Source: Apium graveolens
Taxonomy: Eukaryota; Streptophyta; Magnoliopsida; Apiales; Apiaceae
NCBI RefSeq assembly: GCF_009905375.1
Contig: NC_133650.1
Location: 288,474,423-288,538,422 of the forward strand
DNA length: 64,000 nt
Reading direction: 5' to 3'
The translations under genes and the position numbers were made by a program. This document shows positions 1-12,029 of this stretch, piece after piece. The notes under the pieces were generated by a model that saw only the letters and a program-made list of their open reading frames with translations, was not told the DNA's origin and did not search any database. How positions within the stretch are numbered: the stretch's first letter is position 1; each line of letters opens with the position of its first letter.

Positions 1-608
1 CGACTCGCTATTCTTTTTGTAGAGAGTCGGAAGAAGAAATAATTTGTTTTTTTCTTCCTGTTTTTTTTCATCGACAGCTTTATCCGGCTTCTTAGCCAAG
101 GACAAAAGCTGTTAATGTTGGAGTTTGTAGATTAGGACAGTCTTGTAATGTTCTGATGTAAATTTCAATTTCATGAATGTATTCTCTTAATATATTAATG
201 GAATTTTATATTTTTGCAAGATTTTATCTCTGAGATGTTTGCAATTCTACTGCATTTTTAAATTCTGATATATCCATATTCTGATGACCATTTTAATTAC
301 TGATATAAATTAAGTTCTGGTTTAAATTATCAGTAGTTGTTTACTTGATTTATTTTTTGGTCATTCTCACACTTGAATATTTTTACAGAATATTGGTTTT
401 GCAGTGAAATTGATTAAATAAGTGGGAACAATTTAAATTTTGAATTAAAACTGACTTACCTAAATTAATTGGATTACTTGGTAAGTGGAACGGTTTTTCC
501 TTGAAAAACTGCACGTGATAAGTAATGATTACTGTTTTCCCGTGCCCATTAATTATTCATTTTTACTGCATGTCTAACAGGTGTCCAACGGTTATTTTTT
601 TAACCAAG
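1..608 (+). other. Sirevirus-like element 1, spacer between pol and aORF
   Basis: AT-rich DNA with no credible reading frame. It lies directly upstream of the aORF that starts at 767 and occupies the same place as 63469-64000 of element 3, so I read it as the post-pol spacer of a copia element whose 5' part is outside the window. A short hairpin-forming pair (CGACTC ... GAGTCG) sits in the first 30 bases. The assignment rests on position, not on domain similarity. Confidence 0.5.
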
Positions 609-766
609 TATAAGTAAGAGAGAGAGAAGATTATACAATCTTTTATTTACTTTTACACTTTATCTCTCTTTCTTTGCTTTTACTCTCTCTCATCTCCTGG
701 CAATTGTTTTTCATACAGACATTTTATCAAACACCTTACAGGCAACCTTAATTTTCAATTTTTCTC
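609..766 (+). promoter_or_regulatory. Putative internal promoter and CT-rich leader of aORF 1
   Basis: TATAAG at 609-614 is followed by purine-rich and then CT-rich leader DNA (about 615-695) and the aORF ATG at 767, 158 bases after the TATA box. Element 2 has TATAAATA 148 bases before its aORF ATG, and element 3 has TATAAAAG near the window end. The repeated spacing suggests a separate promoter for the aORF. Promoter activity is inferred. Confidence 0.45.
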
Positions 767-3700
767 ATGGCACCTAAGGATTTGATCATCGATGGAGCCA
801 AGTTCGTTCCCAAGAATTATGCTGCCATCTTAAATCATGATGAAGCTCCGTCTGATTTACACTTTGTGCAAGATCTTCTTGTACACAGTGAAATTGGGTA
901 TGCATTGACCCAGCCACCACTCTTTTCCAGCCAACAAATTCTGACGTTTTGGCGGACTAGGCATTTTGATAATGGTGGTGCTAATGGTACTCCCATCATT
1001 CTTTTTGAAGTGGATGATTCTGAACATGTGGTAACTCCTGGAACATTTCGTCAAGCTCTACATTTACCAGAAGGCTGCATTTTCTCAACACCGGAGGAAC
1101 CAGTTCTACAGCAGCTCATGGCCAATTTGGGGTATGAGAAGAGTTTGGCTAAGCTTGGATAGTTGAAACGAGCTCATATCAGAAAGGAATGGAGCTTTTT
1201 CTTCGATTGCATCACTAAAGCCTTCGGGAATAAGTGTTCCAACTTTGATGCCATTCCAATAATGAGTCAGCACATCGGGTATGCTATTATTAACCAAACT
1301 CATTTTGATTTTGCAAGTGTTGTGCTAGGTTTTATAGGGGATAGGATGACAGATGATAGGAATGTTGTCTACTTTGCTAGATTCTGTCAGCTTATATATA
1401 ATTTCTGCTGTGCTGACGAACCCCAACCTACCACTGACTTATTTCCACCCTTTAAACTTGTAAAACGTGCTTTTAATGACTTGGTAAATGTTGACCTTAA
1501 GAAAACGGTGGTTAGACCTTTACAGATTCCTCAGTCTGTAAAATAGATCCTGGTCAATGCTGATCCTCAAACCTATAGATCTGTTTATCCTGATGTTCAA
1601 CCTACCACCACATTCCAAACACCACACCAACCATCAGAACATACCACACATACATCTATACCTCAACCCTCTCTCAGAACATATCTCAAAACTTATCTCA
1701 CACCTTCACAGACAGCTCAACCCTCATCATCAGCACCTACTGTGAAGCCTTCATCTTCCAAGCCCAAGAGGACAAGGACCGTCCCTCAGACACCACAGAA
1801 GAGGAGGAGGATTGTTCTGAGAGATGAGTCTGATAGTGAGGAACAGGTTTCTGAATCAGAACCTTTTGTTAAAGAAGCTTAGAAGGTCCCTTCTCAGAAG
1901 GATTCTGGAATTGGGGGATCTAAGCTTCTCAAAAGGCTTAGAAGAATGACTTCTGCTGAACCTCCCAAGGAATCCCCACCTTCAAAGAGATACAAGAAAC
2001 AGAGAGCTAAAAGGCCAGTTTCAGATGATGAGGAAGCAGCAGCTAAGGAAGGAGATCAGGAATCTCTGATCTCAAAAGAACCAGAATTTGCTGAAGCTAC
2101 TGCATCTCCTTCTCCATTATCCCCAACTAAGGAAGCTGCTACAGACAAGGAAAACACACCATCTGTGTCTCCTGTACATGAAACTGTATCTCCTGTAGAC
2201 CCAGGCACAAGTGCTGAAATTGATATTCATAACCTGGTTGTGCCTGAGGTTCTCCACTTAGAAGCTCCAACATCAATTAATCCATCAACAATACCTTTTA
2301 TTGATGCTACTCAAACTCCAGAATTGTCAACAACACCTTCTCTGCATCTAGATGTTGATGATCAGAATATAGGTGAGCATCAGGATATGGCTGTTGATCA
2401 GAACTTGGAAACAGATCAGCACTTAGAGGATGATGCTGAAGCCTCAATTGCTTCTCATACTGTTGTTTTATCAGAAGATGCTGATTCTGTCAATTCTGAT
2501 GCTTCAAATGCTGATACTACTGATGATGCTGCTATTAATGCAAATGCTGATGAAGCTGGTCCTTCAGGACATGCATCTCAACAAACTGTTCATAAATCTG
2601 AATTAGTTGAGAAGTTTGTTACAAGAGCAGCACCAGTACCTTGGAGTGAAACTCCTAGAGGACAAGAGTGGACTAAGGAATGGAACTCAGTTACCTTTGT
2701 TCCATCTGACAGGAATGGACTTTGAGAGTCTGATGGAAGAAGAAGCTAGACTTAAGTCAGAGAAAGTCAAATCTAAATCTGAAGCTTCTGTTGGTAAAAA
2801 GAAACTTCCAAAGGCCAAAGGCATTATGATAAAAGAAAGAACAAATCCTGAAGCAACCAAGGCTAAATCACAATTGCAGATAGATCCAAGGTCCAAGGGC
2901 AAAGAGAAAGTTGGTGAACCTATCAAGGTTTATGTGCCTCCTGTGAATGAAGAAATTACTGTTAAAGATGCTGATCTTGCTCTGACTTCAAGAAAAATTT
3001 CTAAGACAACCTCTGACATGGCTCAAGTTGTTCAGAGTAAAGATATAGTTAATTCTGATATCTCAAAGATGCAAGTAACCTCTGACAAAGCTCAAGTTAA
3101 CTTGATATCAGAAGATAAATCAAAGGAAACCTCTGACATTGCTCATGTTAAACCTTCAAAGTTACTCCTACCAGGATTCACCAAAGCCAAACAGACGCAA
3201 CCTTTGAAGACTGCTGTAGGTGGTTTTGAAGCAAGAGTGGTTACTGGAAAGGAAGCAAGAGATAAATCTGGATTGAGTAGTGCTGATGAAAGAAGAATAC
3301 AGAACACAACCAATGATCCAACTTCCTTAAGTGAACCAGGTATTGGAGCAACTCCTGAAAGATTGAATCAACTAGAATCTGTACAGATGGTTTACCGTAC
3401 CTACTTGAAAGAACACATCTTGTTGTATTTCATGGCAGATGGTAGGGTTTATCATATAAGGGAAAATGCCATTCCACTGAAGTATTTTGAAGAATTGGAA
3501 CATGTATTATTCTTACTTTAAGTTAATGAAAAAATAACAGAAAGTGCTGCAAACTATTTGAAGAGTCAAATTCAGAGACAGAAAAGGCTTTATTCTGTAA
3601 AGTCTGACAGCACATATCTTCCAAAGTACAGAGATCACAAGGGTGATATTGTTGAGATGAAGCCTAACTCTGCTAATATTATAACTACTTTTCTGGGTTA

Positions 3701-3935
3701 CAAGGCTTTGGAATTCAATCTTGAGTCTGACAAGGCGTATTTGATCAGACTGGATCAGGATATAAAGAAAGCTAAAATTAATGATCTCAGGGCTGTAATC
3801 TTTCAAACTGGTGAAGATTCTGCAGAACTTAAAGATGCTAAAAGGAGGATGATTGATGAACTCAGATATGCTGAGAGATGTTTGTTAAAGAACTATCTCA
3901 GAACAACTCCTGACATCAGAGAGATCAGAAAGTAA
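767..3935 (+). pseudogene. Additional ORF (aORF) of a Sirevirus-like copia element, decayed
   Basis: This is the long extra reading frame that some plant Sirevirus-like elements carry between pol and the 3' LTR. Its N-terminal part (about residues 1-260) resembles a family common in plant repeat annotations, with an aromatic Y-A-L-T-x-x-P stretch followed by a Phe-Trp-Arg motif. The middle is low-complexity Ser/Pro/Thr/Asp/Glu-rich, and the C-terminal part is Lys-rich with a conserved compact end. In-frame stops occur at 1160 (TAG), 1544 (TAG), 1880 (TAG) and 3519 (TAA), and a frameshift near 2700 moves the frame; the final stop is at 3933. Without these the frame would be about 1050 codons. 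Its function is unknown. Some families place similar ORFs as envelope-like, but I see no clear signal peptide or membrane segment here. Neighbouring PPT and LTR support its retroelement origin. Confidence 0.75.
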
Positions 3936-4011
3936 AGCCAAGTCAAGATCTACAACTGCTTAAATTCTGATATGAATATAGACTGAAGTGGTTATCAGAT
4001 GTTAAAGCTGG

Positions 4012-4222
4012 TAAAGCTTTAAGGACTGTAAGTTGTAGTTATCTAGTCAAAATTTCATGCATTTGTACTTAATGTTTTTGACATCATCAAATATATGTTA
4101 AACTTGTATATTATCTAGATAAAGCTTTAAGGACTGTAAGTTGTAGTTATCTAGTCAAATTTTCATGCATTTGTACTTAATGTTTTTGACATCATCAAAT
4201 ATATGTTAAACTTGTATATTAT
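4012..4222 (+). repeat. Tandem duplication of 108 bp in the 3' untranslated region
   Basis: The block starting TAAAGCTTTAAGGACTG at 4012 recurs at 4120 with few changes, giving two copies with a 108-bp period just upstream of the polypurine tract of element 1. Confidence 0.9.
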
Positions 4223-4232
4223 GCTATTTTAC

Positions 4233-4246
4233 AAGTTGGGGGAGAT
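4233..4246 (+). other. Polypurine tract of element 1
   Basis: AAGTTGGGGGAGAT lies immediately before the TGTTAG start of the LTR. A purine run in this position primes plus-strand DNA synthesis in LTR retrotransposons. It resembles the purine tract before the 3' LTR of element 2 at 36233. Confidence 0.8.
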
Positions 4247-4853
4247 TGTTAGATATATTTGATAATGTCATGTATAATATGATTTATATTTAGTTTTCAG
4301 ATCTTACTTAAATAGGACAAATCAGTACTTAACTAAAATCAGCACTTATACTGAAGTCATAACTTAAGTCATCAGTATTTAACGTTCAGGAGATATTTAT
4401 CAGAAGATAATATCAGGACTTAAAGGAAACGTTCAGATAAGGAAGGAGGCTGATTGAAAGGAAAAGAAGATTAAGACAAACGTAAGAAGAGATATGCATG
4501 AAGAAGGAATTCTATGAAGAATATAATACTTGGAAGAAAAGATATCTGATTGATATATTTTAGGAAGCAGAATTATATTCCATTTGAATTAGCAATTATC
4601 TTGTAACTGTGTAGTATATAAACACAGACATTGGGTTTACACTATAAGTGTTATCATTATCGAGAAGATTATTTATTGTAACCCTAGCAGCTCTCGTGAT
4701 ATTTGTTCATCACTGAGAGAGGACAGTTCCATACTGTAACAGAGTTTATTGTTTTGAATAAAGTTTGTTTTCTGTTACTTGAGTTATTAAAGTTCGATTT
4801 GATTGTGTTATACACTGTATTCGCCCCCTCTCTACAGTGTGTGTGACCTAACA
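4247..4853 (+). mobile_element. 3' LTR of Sirevirus-like copia element 1
   Basis: This 607-bp LTR runs from TGTTAGATAT to CCTAACA and is bounded upstream by a polypurine tract. Its end (CCCCCTCTCTACAG ... CCTAACA) resembles the LTR ends of element 2 (CACCCCCCTCTG ... CCTAACA). The partner 5' LTR is outside the window. Satellite DNA begins directly after it, which suggests insertion into the satellite array. The target duplication cannot be checked here. Confidence 0.85.
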
Positions 4854-7800
4854 ATATATTGATTTTAGTCATATGAAAAAATTATTAACAAATTTGAAAT
4901 TCATCTTGCACGTCAGGATTAGAAAAATCCAGTAAATGTACCACTCCCGACAACGAGACTCGTTCCCAATTTACAAGATTAATTATTAAAATAATTTTTT
5001 GACGATCCAACCGTACGGATGTTAAGATATATTAAATTTAGTCATATGAGAAAATTATTAATAAATTTGAAATTAATCTTTCATGTCAGGATTTGAAAAA
5101 TCCAGAAAAAGTAGCACTCCCGACAAAGAGACTCATTCCCAATTTATAAGATTAATTTTTAAAATGATTTTTTCGAAGATCCAACCGTAAGGATTTTACG
5201 ATATATCGATTTTAGTCATATGAAAAAATTATTAACCAATTTGAAATTAATCTTATATGTCAGGATTAGAAAAATCCAGTAAAACTAGCACTCCCAACAA
5301 CGAGACTCGTTCCCGATTTAAAAGATTAATTTTTAAAATGATTTTTTCGACAATCCAATCGTACGTATGTTAAGATATATCGATTTTAGTCATATGAGAA
5401 AATTATTAACAAATTTGAAATTCATCTTTCATGTCAGGATTAGAGATATCTAGTAAAAGTACCACTTCCGACAACGACACTCGTTCCCGATTTCCAAGAT
5501 TATTTTTTAAAATGATTTTTTCGACGATCCAACCATACGGATGTTAAGATATATCAATTTTAGTCATATGAGAAAATTATTAACAAGTTCGAAATTCATC
5601 TTTCATGTCAGAATTAGAAAATTCAGTAAAAGTACCACTCCGAACAACGAGATTCGTTCCCGATTTACAAGATTAATTTTTAAAATGATTTTTTCGATGA
5701 TCCAACCGTACAGATGTTAAGATATATCGATTTTAGTCATATGAGAAAATTATTAACAAGTTTGAAATTCATATTGCATGTCAGGATTAGAAAAATTTAG
5801 TAAAAGTACGACTTCCAACAACGAGATTTGTTTCCGATTTACAAGATTAATTTTTAAAATGATTTTTTCGATGATCCAATCGTATGGATGTTAAGATATA
5901 TCAATTTTAGTCATATGAGAAAATTTTAACAAATGTGAAATTAATCTTTCATGTCAGGATTAGAAAAATCCAGTAAAAGTAGCACTCCCGACAACAAGAC
6001 TCATTCCCAATTTACAAGATTAATTTTTAAAATGATTTTTCCGAAGATCTAACCGTACGGATGTTAAGATATATCGATTTTAGTCATATGAAAAAATTAT
6101 TAACAAATTTGAAATTCATCTTGTATGTTAGGATTAGAAAAATCCAGTAAAAGTAGCACTCCCGACAACGAGACTCGTTCCCGATTTACAAGATTAATTT
6201 TTAAAATAATTTTTTCGATGATCCAACCGTACGGATTTTAAGATATATCGATTTTAGTCATATGAGAAAATTATTAACAAATTTGAAATTCGTCTTTCAT
6301 GTTAGGATTATAAATATCTAGTAAAAGTACCACTTCCGACAAAGAGACTCGTTCCCGATTTCCATGATTATTTCTTAAAATGATTTTTTCGACGATGCAA
6401 CCATACGAATGTTAAGATATATCAATTTTAGTCATATGAGAAAATTATTAACAAGTTCAAAATTCATCTTTCATGTCAGGATTAGAAAAATCCAGTAAAA
6501 GTACCACTCCCAACAACGAGACTCGTTCCCGATTTACAGGATTAATTTTCAAATGATTTTTTTGAGGATCCAACTGTACAGATGTTAAGATATATCGATT
6601 TTAGTCATATGAGAAAATTATTAACAAGTTTGAAATTCATCTTGCATTTCAAGATTAGAAAAATCTAGTAAAAGTATGACTTCCAACAACGAGATTTGTT
6701 TCCGATTTACAAGATTAATTTTTAAAATGATTATTTCGACGATCCAACCGTACAAATGTTAAGATATATAAATTTTATTCATATGAGAAAATTTTTAACA
6801 AATTTGAAATTAATCTTTCAAGTCAGGATTAGAAAAATCTAGTAAAAGTACTTCTTGCGACAACGAGACTCGTTCCTGATTTACAAGATTAATTTTTAAA
6901 ATGATTTTTTCGAAGATCCAACCGTACGGATGTGAAGATATATCAATTTTAGTCATATGAAAAAATTATTAAAAAATTTGAAATTCAACTTGCATGTCAG
7001 GATTAGAAAAATCCAGTAAAACTAGCACTCCCGACAACAAGACTCGTTCCCGATTTACAAGATTAATTTTTAAAATATTGTTTTCGACGATCCAACCGTA
7101 CAGATGTTAAGATATCTCTATTTTAGTCATATGATAAAATTATTAACAAATTTGAAATTCATCTTTCATGTCAGGATTAGAAATATACAGTAAAAGTACC
7201 ACTTCCGACAACGAAACTCGTTCCCTATTTACAAGATTATTTTTTAAAATGATTTTTTCGATTATCCAACCATACGGATGTTAAGATATATCAATTTTAG
7301 TCATATGAGAAAATTATTAACAAGTTTGAAATTCATCTTTCATGTGAGGATTAGAAAAATCCAGTAAAAGTACCACTCCTAACCACGAGACTCGTTCCCG
7401 AATTACAAGATTAATTTCTAAAAGGATTTTTTCGACGATCAAATCATACGGATGTTAAGATATATCGATTTTAGTCATATGAAAAAATTATTAACAAATT
7501 TGAAATTCATCTTCCACATCAGGATTAGAAAAATCCAGTAAAATTACCACTTCTGACAACGAGACTCGTTCCAGGTTTACAAGATTAAGTTTTTAAATGA
7601 TTTTTTCGATGATCCAACCATACAGATGTTAAGATATATCAATTTTAGTCATATGAGAACATTATTAACAAGTTTGAAATTCATCTTTCATGTCAGGAGT
7701 AGAAAAATCCAGTAAAAGTACCACTCCCAACAACGAGACTCGTTCTCGATTTACAAGATTAATTTTTAAAATGATTTTTTTGACGATACAACCATATGGA

Positions 7801-8800
7801 TGTTAAGATATATCGATTTTAGTCATACGAAGAAATTATTAACAAATTTGAAATTCATCTTGCACGTCAGAATTAGAAAAATCCAGTAAATGTACCACTC
7901 CCGACAACGAGACTTGTTCCGATTTACAAGATTAATTATTAAAATAATTTTTTCGACGATCCATCCATACGGATGTTAAGATATATCAATTTTAGTCATA
8001 TGATAAAATTATTAACAAATTTAAAATTAATATTTCATGTCAGGATTAGAAAAATCCAGCAAAAGTAGCACTCCCGACAACGAGACTCTTTCCCAGTTTA
8101 TAAGATTAATTTTTAAAATGATTTTTTCGAAGATCCAACCGTAAGGATGTTAAGATATATCGATTTTAGTCATATGAAAAAATTATTAAAAAATTTGAAA
8201 TTCATCTTGTATGTCAGAATTAGAAAAATCCAGTAAAAGTAGCACTCCCAACAACGAGACTCGTTCCCGATTTACGAGATTAATTTTTAAAATGATTTTT
8301 TTGTTGATCCAACCGTACGGATGTTAAGATATTTCTATTTTAGTCATATGAGAAAATTATTAACAAATTTGAAATTCATCTTTCATGTCAGGATTAGAAA
8401 TATCTAGTAAAAGTACCACTTCCGACAACGAGACTCGTTCCCGATTTTCAAGTTTATTTTTTAAAATGGTTTTTTCGATGATCCAACCATACGGATGTTA
8501 AGATATATCAATGTTAGTCATATGAGAGAATTATTAACAAGTTCGAAATTCATCTTTCATGTCTGGATTAGAAAATTCAGTAAAAGTACCACTCCCAACA
8601 ACGAGACTCGTTCCCGATTTACAAGATTAATTTTTAAAATGATTTTTTCGACGATCCAACCGTACAGATGTTAAGATATATCGATTTTAGTTATATGAGA
8701 AAATTATTAACAAGTTTGAAATTAATCTTGCATGTGAGGATTAGAATAATCTAGTAAAAGTACGACATCCAACAACGAGATTTGTTTCCGATTTACAAGG
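4854..8800. repeat. Satellite array, about 174-bp monomers with a 5-monomer higher-order pattern
   Basis: About 22-23 head-to-tail monomers, recognisable by TTTAGTCATATGA at 4863, 5037, 5211, 5385, 5558 and so on (spacing 173-174 bp). Monomer variants recur in order: an AATTAATC form, a GAAAAAATT form, an AAATATCTAGT form, an ACAAGTTCG form and an ACGACTTCC...GATTTG form. The AAATATCTAGT-type monomers start at 5385, 6253 and 7122, a spacing of about 868 bp or five monomers. The order is disturbed between about 7294 and 7990. The last monomer is cut at about 8800. No coding frame is present. Size and organisation are typical of plant centromeric or heterochromatic satellites; a centromeric location is not shown. 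Confidence 0.95.
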
Positions 8801-9248
8801 TAATTTTATAATATTAATAAAAATTCATGTATAAAAATAATTGTTATTCTTAAATAAGAAAATTTTAAATAAATCTCTAACACTAATATATAATACGATA
8901 AATATAATAATTTAATAATTTAATTAATTTTTTGTCTGCTCCCAATTTCCCTTTCTCTCTCCCTCATTGTTCCTTTACGCTCTTCCATCTCCGATTTCTA
9001 ACCTTGATTTGTTTAAAATCATATCATCTCTCCAGTTTCTTACCTAATTTTGTGTTTCAAAATCACATCGATTAAGTAATTTTCATCAATCTCTTCATCT
9101 GCTGATAGTAATATAGATAGAGAAACAAGAAGTAATCTAGATAGGGAAGGAGTATTAAATTCAAAATTAAGCTAATCCACCTTATCTTCTCCTCAGCCCT
9201 ATTCTCCCACACTCCACTCCACTTCAAAAAGCCCAGCCCATTCCCCAT

Positions 9249-9404
9249 TCTCACCAACCCGACCCGAAAGCCATTTCACCCCAACTCGAAATCCGCGACA
9301 CTGCCACAATCGCCGTCATTGGAACCAGCTCCGTCGCCGCCATCGTCACCTCCCTCACTCTCACCGACCCAAATAAACGCCGCAAACTGCAAGCTCATTC
9401 GAGA
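9249..9404 (+). pseudogene. Captured fragment resembling Mg-protoporphyrin IX methyltransferase N-terminus
   Basis: One frame (codons in phase with ATT at 9273) reads through a GC-rich island with a TATIAVIG-type strand, an SVAA turn, then SLTLTDPNKRRKLQA. This closely matches what I remember of plant CHLM proteins just after the transit peptide (TTIAV-G-GSVAA ... SLTDPE-RRKLQAE). CHLM methylates Mg-protoporphyrin IX in chloroplast chlorophyll synthesis. Similarity stops abruptly at about 9395, before the family's glycine-rich GGGDKE segment, so no catalytic domain is present. There is no evident start codon in the expected place. The abrupt edge inside transposon-like DNA points to a captured exon piece. 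The match is from memory and needs a database search. Confidence 0.6.
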
Positions 9405-9463
9405 ATGTTCTGTACTTTTTTGACCATTTGTTTCAGAAGAGCGGGTGTATTCCCAGGGCTATC

Positions 9464-9638
9464 TCATGGCAAAAGTAGAACGATTTTTTTATGCCTGTCA
9501 GGGGATACAGGATAAGGCATTTCATCTCTTTGATCTAGAAGTTTCTTAGACATCTTCATATATTCATCATATTTGACCTCAAATCTCCCTTTTGAATGTG
9601 AAGGTGTTTTGGGGCCATCAACATTTCTGGTAGTGCTC
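9464..9638 (-). pseudogene. Unidentified coding-like fragment, antisense
   Basis: On the minus strand a frame of about 57 codons runs from near 9638 to a TGA at 9464-9466. It encodes a charged segment with K-GRFEVKYDEYMKMSKK followed by a D-E-M-P-Y-P run. The composition and lack of internal stops look like a real exon, but I do not recognise the family. It lies 60 bp from the CHLM-like fragment in opposite orientation, so it is likely a second captured piece. Confidence 0.35.
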
Positions 9639-9773
9639 GCTCAAGTTGTCTCTTGAAACTCCTACGACTCTATAGTTTTGTCCTTTCCATGAGCCTAAAG
9701 GTTGTTCCTCATTACCCAACTTAACTGCTCCTATATATATACTTACACAAACACTACTTTTTACCTCATTTTT

Positions 9774-9962
9774 ATGGCTAATTCTGCTATTGCACAGGTT
9801 GCTGTTCTAACCTTTATCTAATTTAGGTTTACTTTCTTCATTTTAATTAGATTGTAATTAGTTTTACGTACTTATGTCATTCATTTTATTTAATTTCTTT
9901 GGTTGTAGCTTTCTGTGTCTGTTCCTCTCAGTGATTCATCTATTCAGAGATCGCTGTTTAAG
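9774..9962 (+). pseudogene. Two small exon-like pieces with TATA box, unidentified
   Basis: A TATA-like run (CTATATATATA near 9731) is followed by ATG at 9774, an 8-codon piece ending CAG at 9797, a GT donor, an AG acceptor before 9909, and an 18-codon piece ending AAG at 9962 before another GT donor. Both pieces are in phase 0 and read MANSAIAQ and LSVSVPLSDSSIQRSLFK. The arrangement fits the 5' end of a plant gene captured by the surrounding element. No downstream exon was found and the parent gene is not recognised. Confidence 0.35.
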
Positions 9963-10151
9963 GTACTTGAGATTTTATTTTATTTCATTTATGTGATAAT
10001 AGTGATTATGTTTTTTAATTGTGTTATTTTTTAGTATTTGATTCTGTAAAGTTTTTGGTTGTATCTGATTGTATGTATACTTGTGTATAGAAAGTCCTGA
10101 AATAATCAAAATTAGAATGATAATTGAGAGCTACTGATTTGTAGTGTTAAG

Positions 10152-10269
10152 ACCAGTTATTTTTTGAACGCCGATCATTAGTGATTAGTAATTTGTGTCA
10201 TTTTAAGTGGCTGTATTTAAATCGTCACTAGTGATTTACATCTAAATAGCCACATTAGTGATAACTGGT
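10152..10269. mobile_element. Possible small foldback MITE
   Basis: ACCAGTTAT at 10152 is matched by ATAACTGGT at 10261-10269, and the interior carries further inverted matches (GTGGCTGTATTTA / TAAATAGCCAC). The 118-bp size and foldback form suggest a MITE. No clear target duplication was seen. Confidence 0.35.
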
Positions 10270-12029
10270 GTTCTTTTTTTATTTGTTAAATGATATTTGA
10301 ATAGTATAAAAGGAGCATGAAACAATAGCTTCCTACAGACTTGACTTCATACAAGACATCCCTACATAGCTTCCTCTAGTTTAGTGACTTCAGTCTTTAA
10401 TCTAGTTTTAAGCAATAGACTTTGAGAAGTTGATCTTCACCAGTTGATTAGTATTGAGATAAGTCTGAACCATACTAGACTTGACTGAAGCCAAATTATG
10501 CATTCATCATAATGTTTCATGAATCATGATACAATACTTTGACCAGATTTAGTGATTCAAAACTGTACACCATAGCTACATTTTCATTTTGATTGGATTT
10601 TCGTAGACTTTAAGGACAATCAATGTGGCGGTGATTGGTGATATTTCCATATCTATAACATGCTATTAAATACTTCTGTTAAATGTCTTGATTTTATTTA
10701 TTTTTGTTTTGTTGAATAACTGAATTGGAGGACGAACTTTGCATGCGGTTGCTTCAAGGTGGGAGGGGAGGGGGTGTTAAAACCCGAGAAGTTAAATTAG
10801 ATAAAGTTATATACCCTATAATGCTACTATTTTAGGATTAGTTAATAATAGGCAAGTTTGTAAATGAACTTGGGGCAGATCATGTTTATTCTTCTACCTC
10901 CTTTACATATAATTTTTCTCAATTTTCTCTAGATGGTCTACTGGTCGCCTTGATAAGTTTTGATCATATGTTGATTAAATAACGACCACAAACCTTTAAT
11001 CAGTGTGCTGTTTTACCAAACAATGAGAGATCAAGATAGGTAATATTTGCTATATGCTAGGTCAAGGATTCAAACCCGGTAAAATAACATCTTTATGGAG
11101 TACGACACTAAGATTGTGTATCAATACCTTTCCTAAATTGCATGCCTGTGTACTAAGTACAACCATCAAGTGAAGACATGGAGGTTGGTGTCAAGACTTA
11201 CACCACAAACCTCAGGCAATTTATCGAAGATGTTGGAAATGTTAGACAAAATGAATGTTGTTATGGTGATCTCCAAAAGATTGCAACAATCTAATTAGGA
11301 GCAAACTCTTTCACAATATGAAAGAATTTAGGTCCTTGATGTTGTAAAAATTTTTAACGTGGTAAAGTTATCAAAGGTAAACTCTAGGACACTCACAAAT
11401 TCAACAGAGCTCACTGGAAGGTGGATATTGACTCGTAGACTATCAATTCATCCTTATTATATATTTACATGATTTGTTACACAACTTTATATTTTTTTAT
11501 TTATTATTTGTAAAGTTCATCATTGCAACTATATAGTGGTTATAAAGCATCTGAATTGAAATATTCAGATGGTTAGAGAATGGAAGTAATGGTCAAGACT
11601 TAAAGTTTCCCCTGCTAAGAGAGCTGTTAATGGCTGCAAATTACTTTCTCCTATAAAATTCGTTGATAGAATCAAAGGTGGGCAATGGCTAAGGACTAGC
11701 TAAGGTGACAGAGCCCCATATAACTCAGTTTTATATAACGAGGAGTGGAAAGTTGCTTCTGAAGTTAGTAACATTCCATTTATTGATAAATTTTAAAGAA
11801 CTGGAGCTAATTGGCGTGAGAGTGAATTTTAATGGTAACTACCAACTTGTTGGTGAATTTTGATGAAACTTTGTTACACTTGTAATTCTTGTAGAGAATC
11901 TTTGTATTGTAAATTTAATTTCAATTGTGAAATAATAATTGAATTATCATAATATAATTTTATTATAAAATTGGTTTATTTTAAATAATGAGATTAATTT
12001 TGTAAACAGTTGTGTGAAAGTCACTTAAA

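Noticed and set aside
4854..8800. Regular repeats that might suggest a CRISPR array
   Set aside because: Units are about 174 bp and contiguous without short repeat-spacer alternation; this is a plant satellite.
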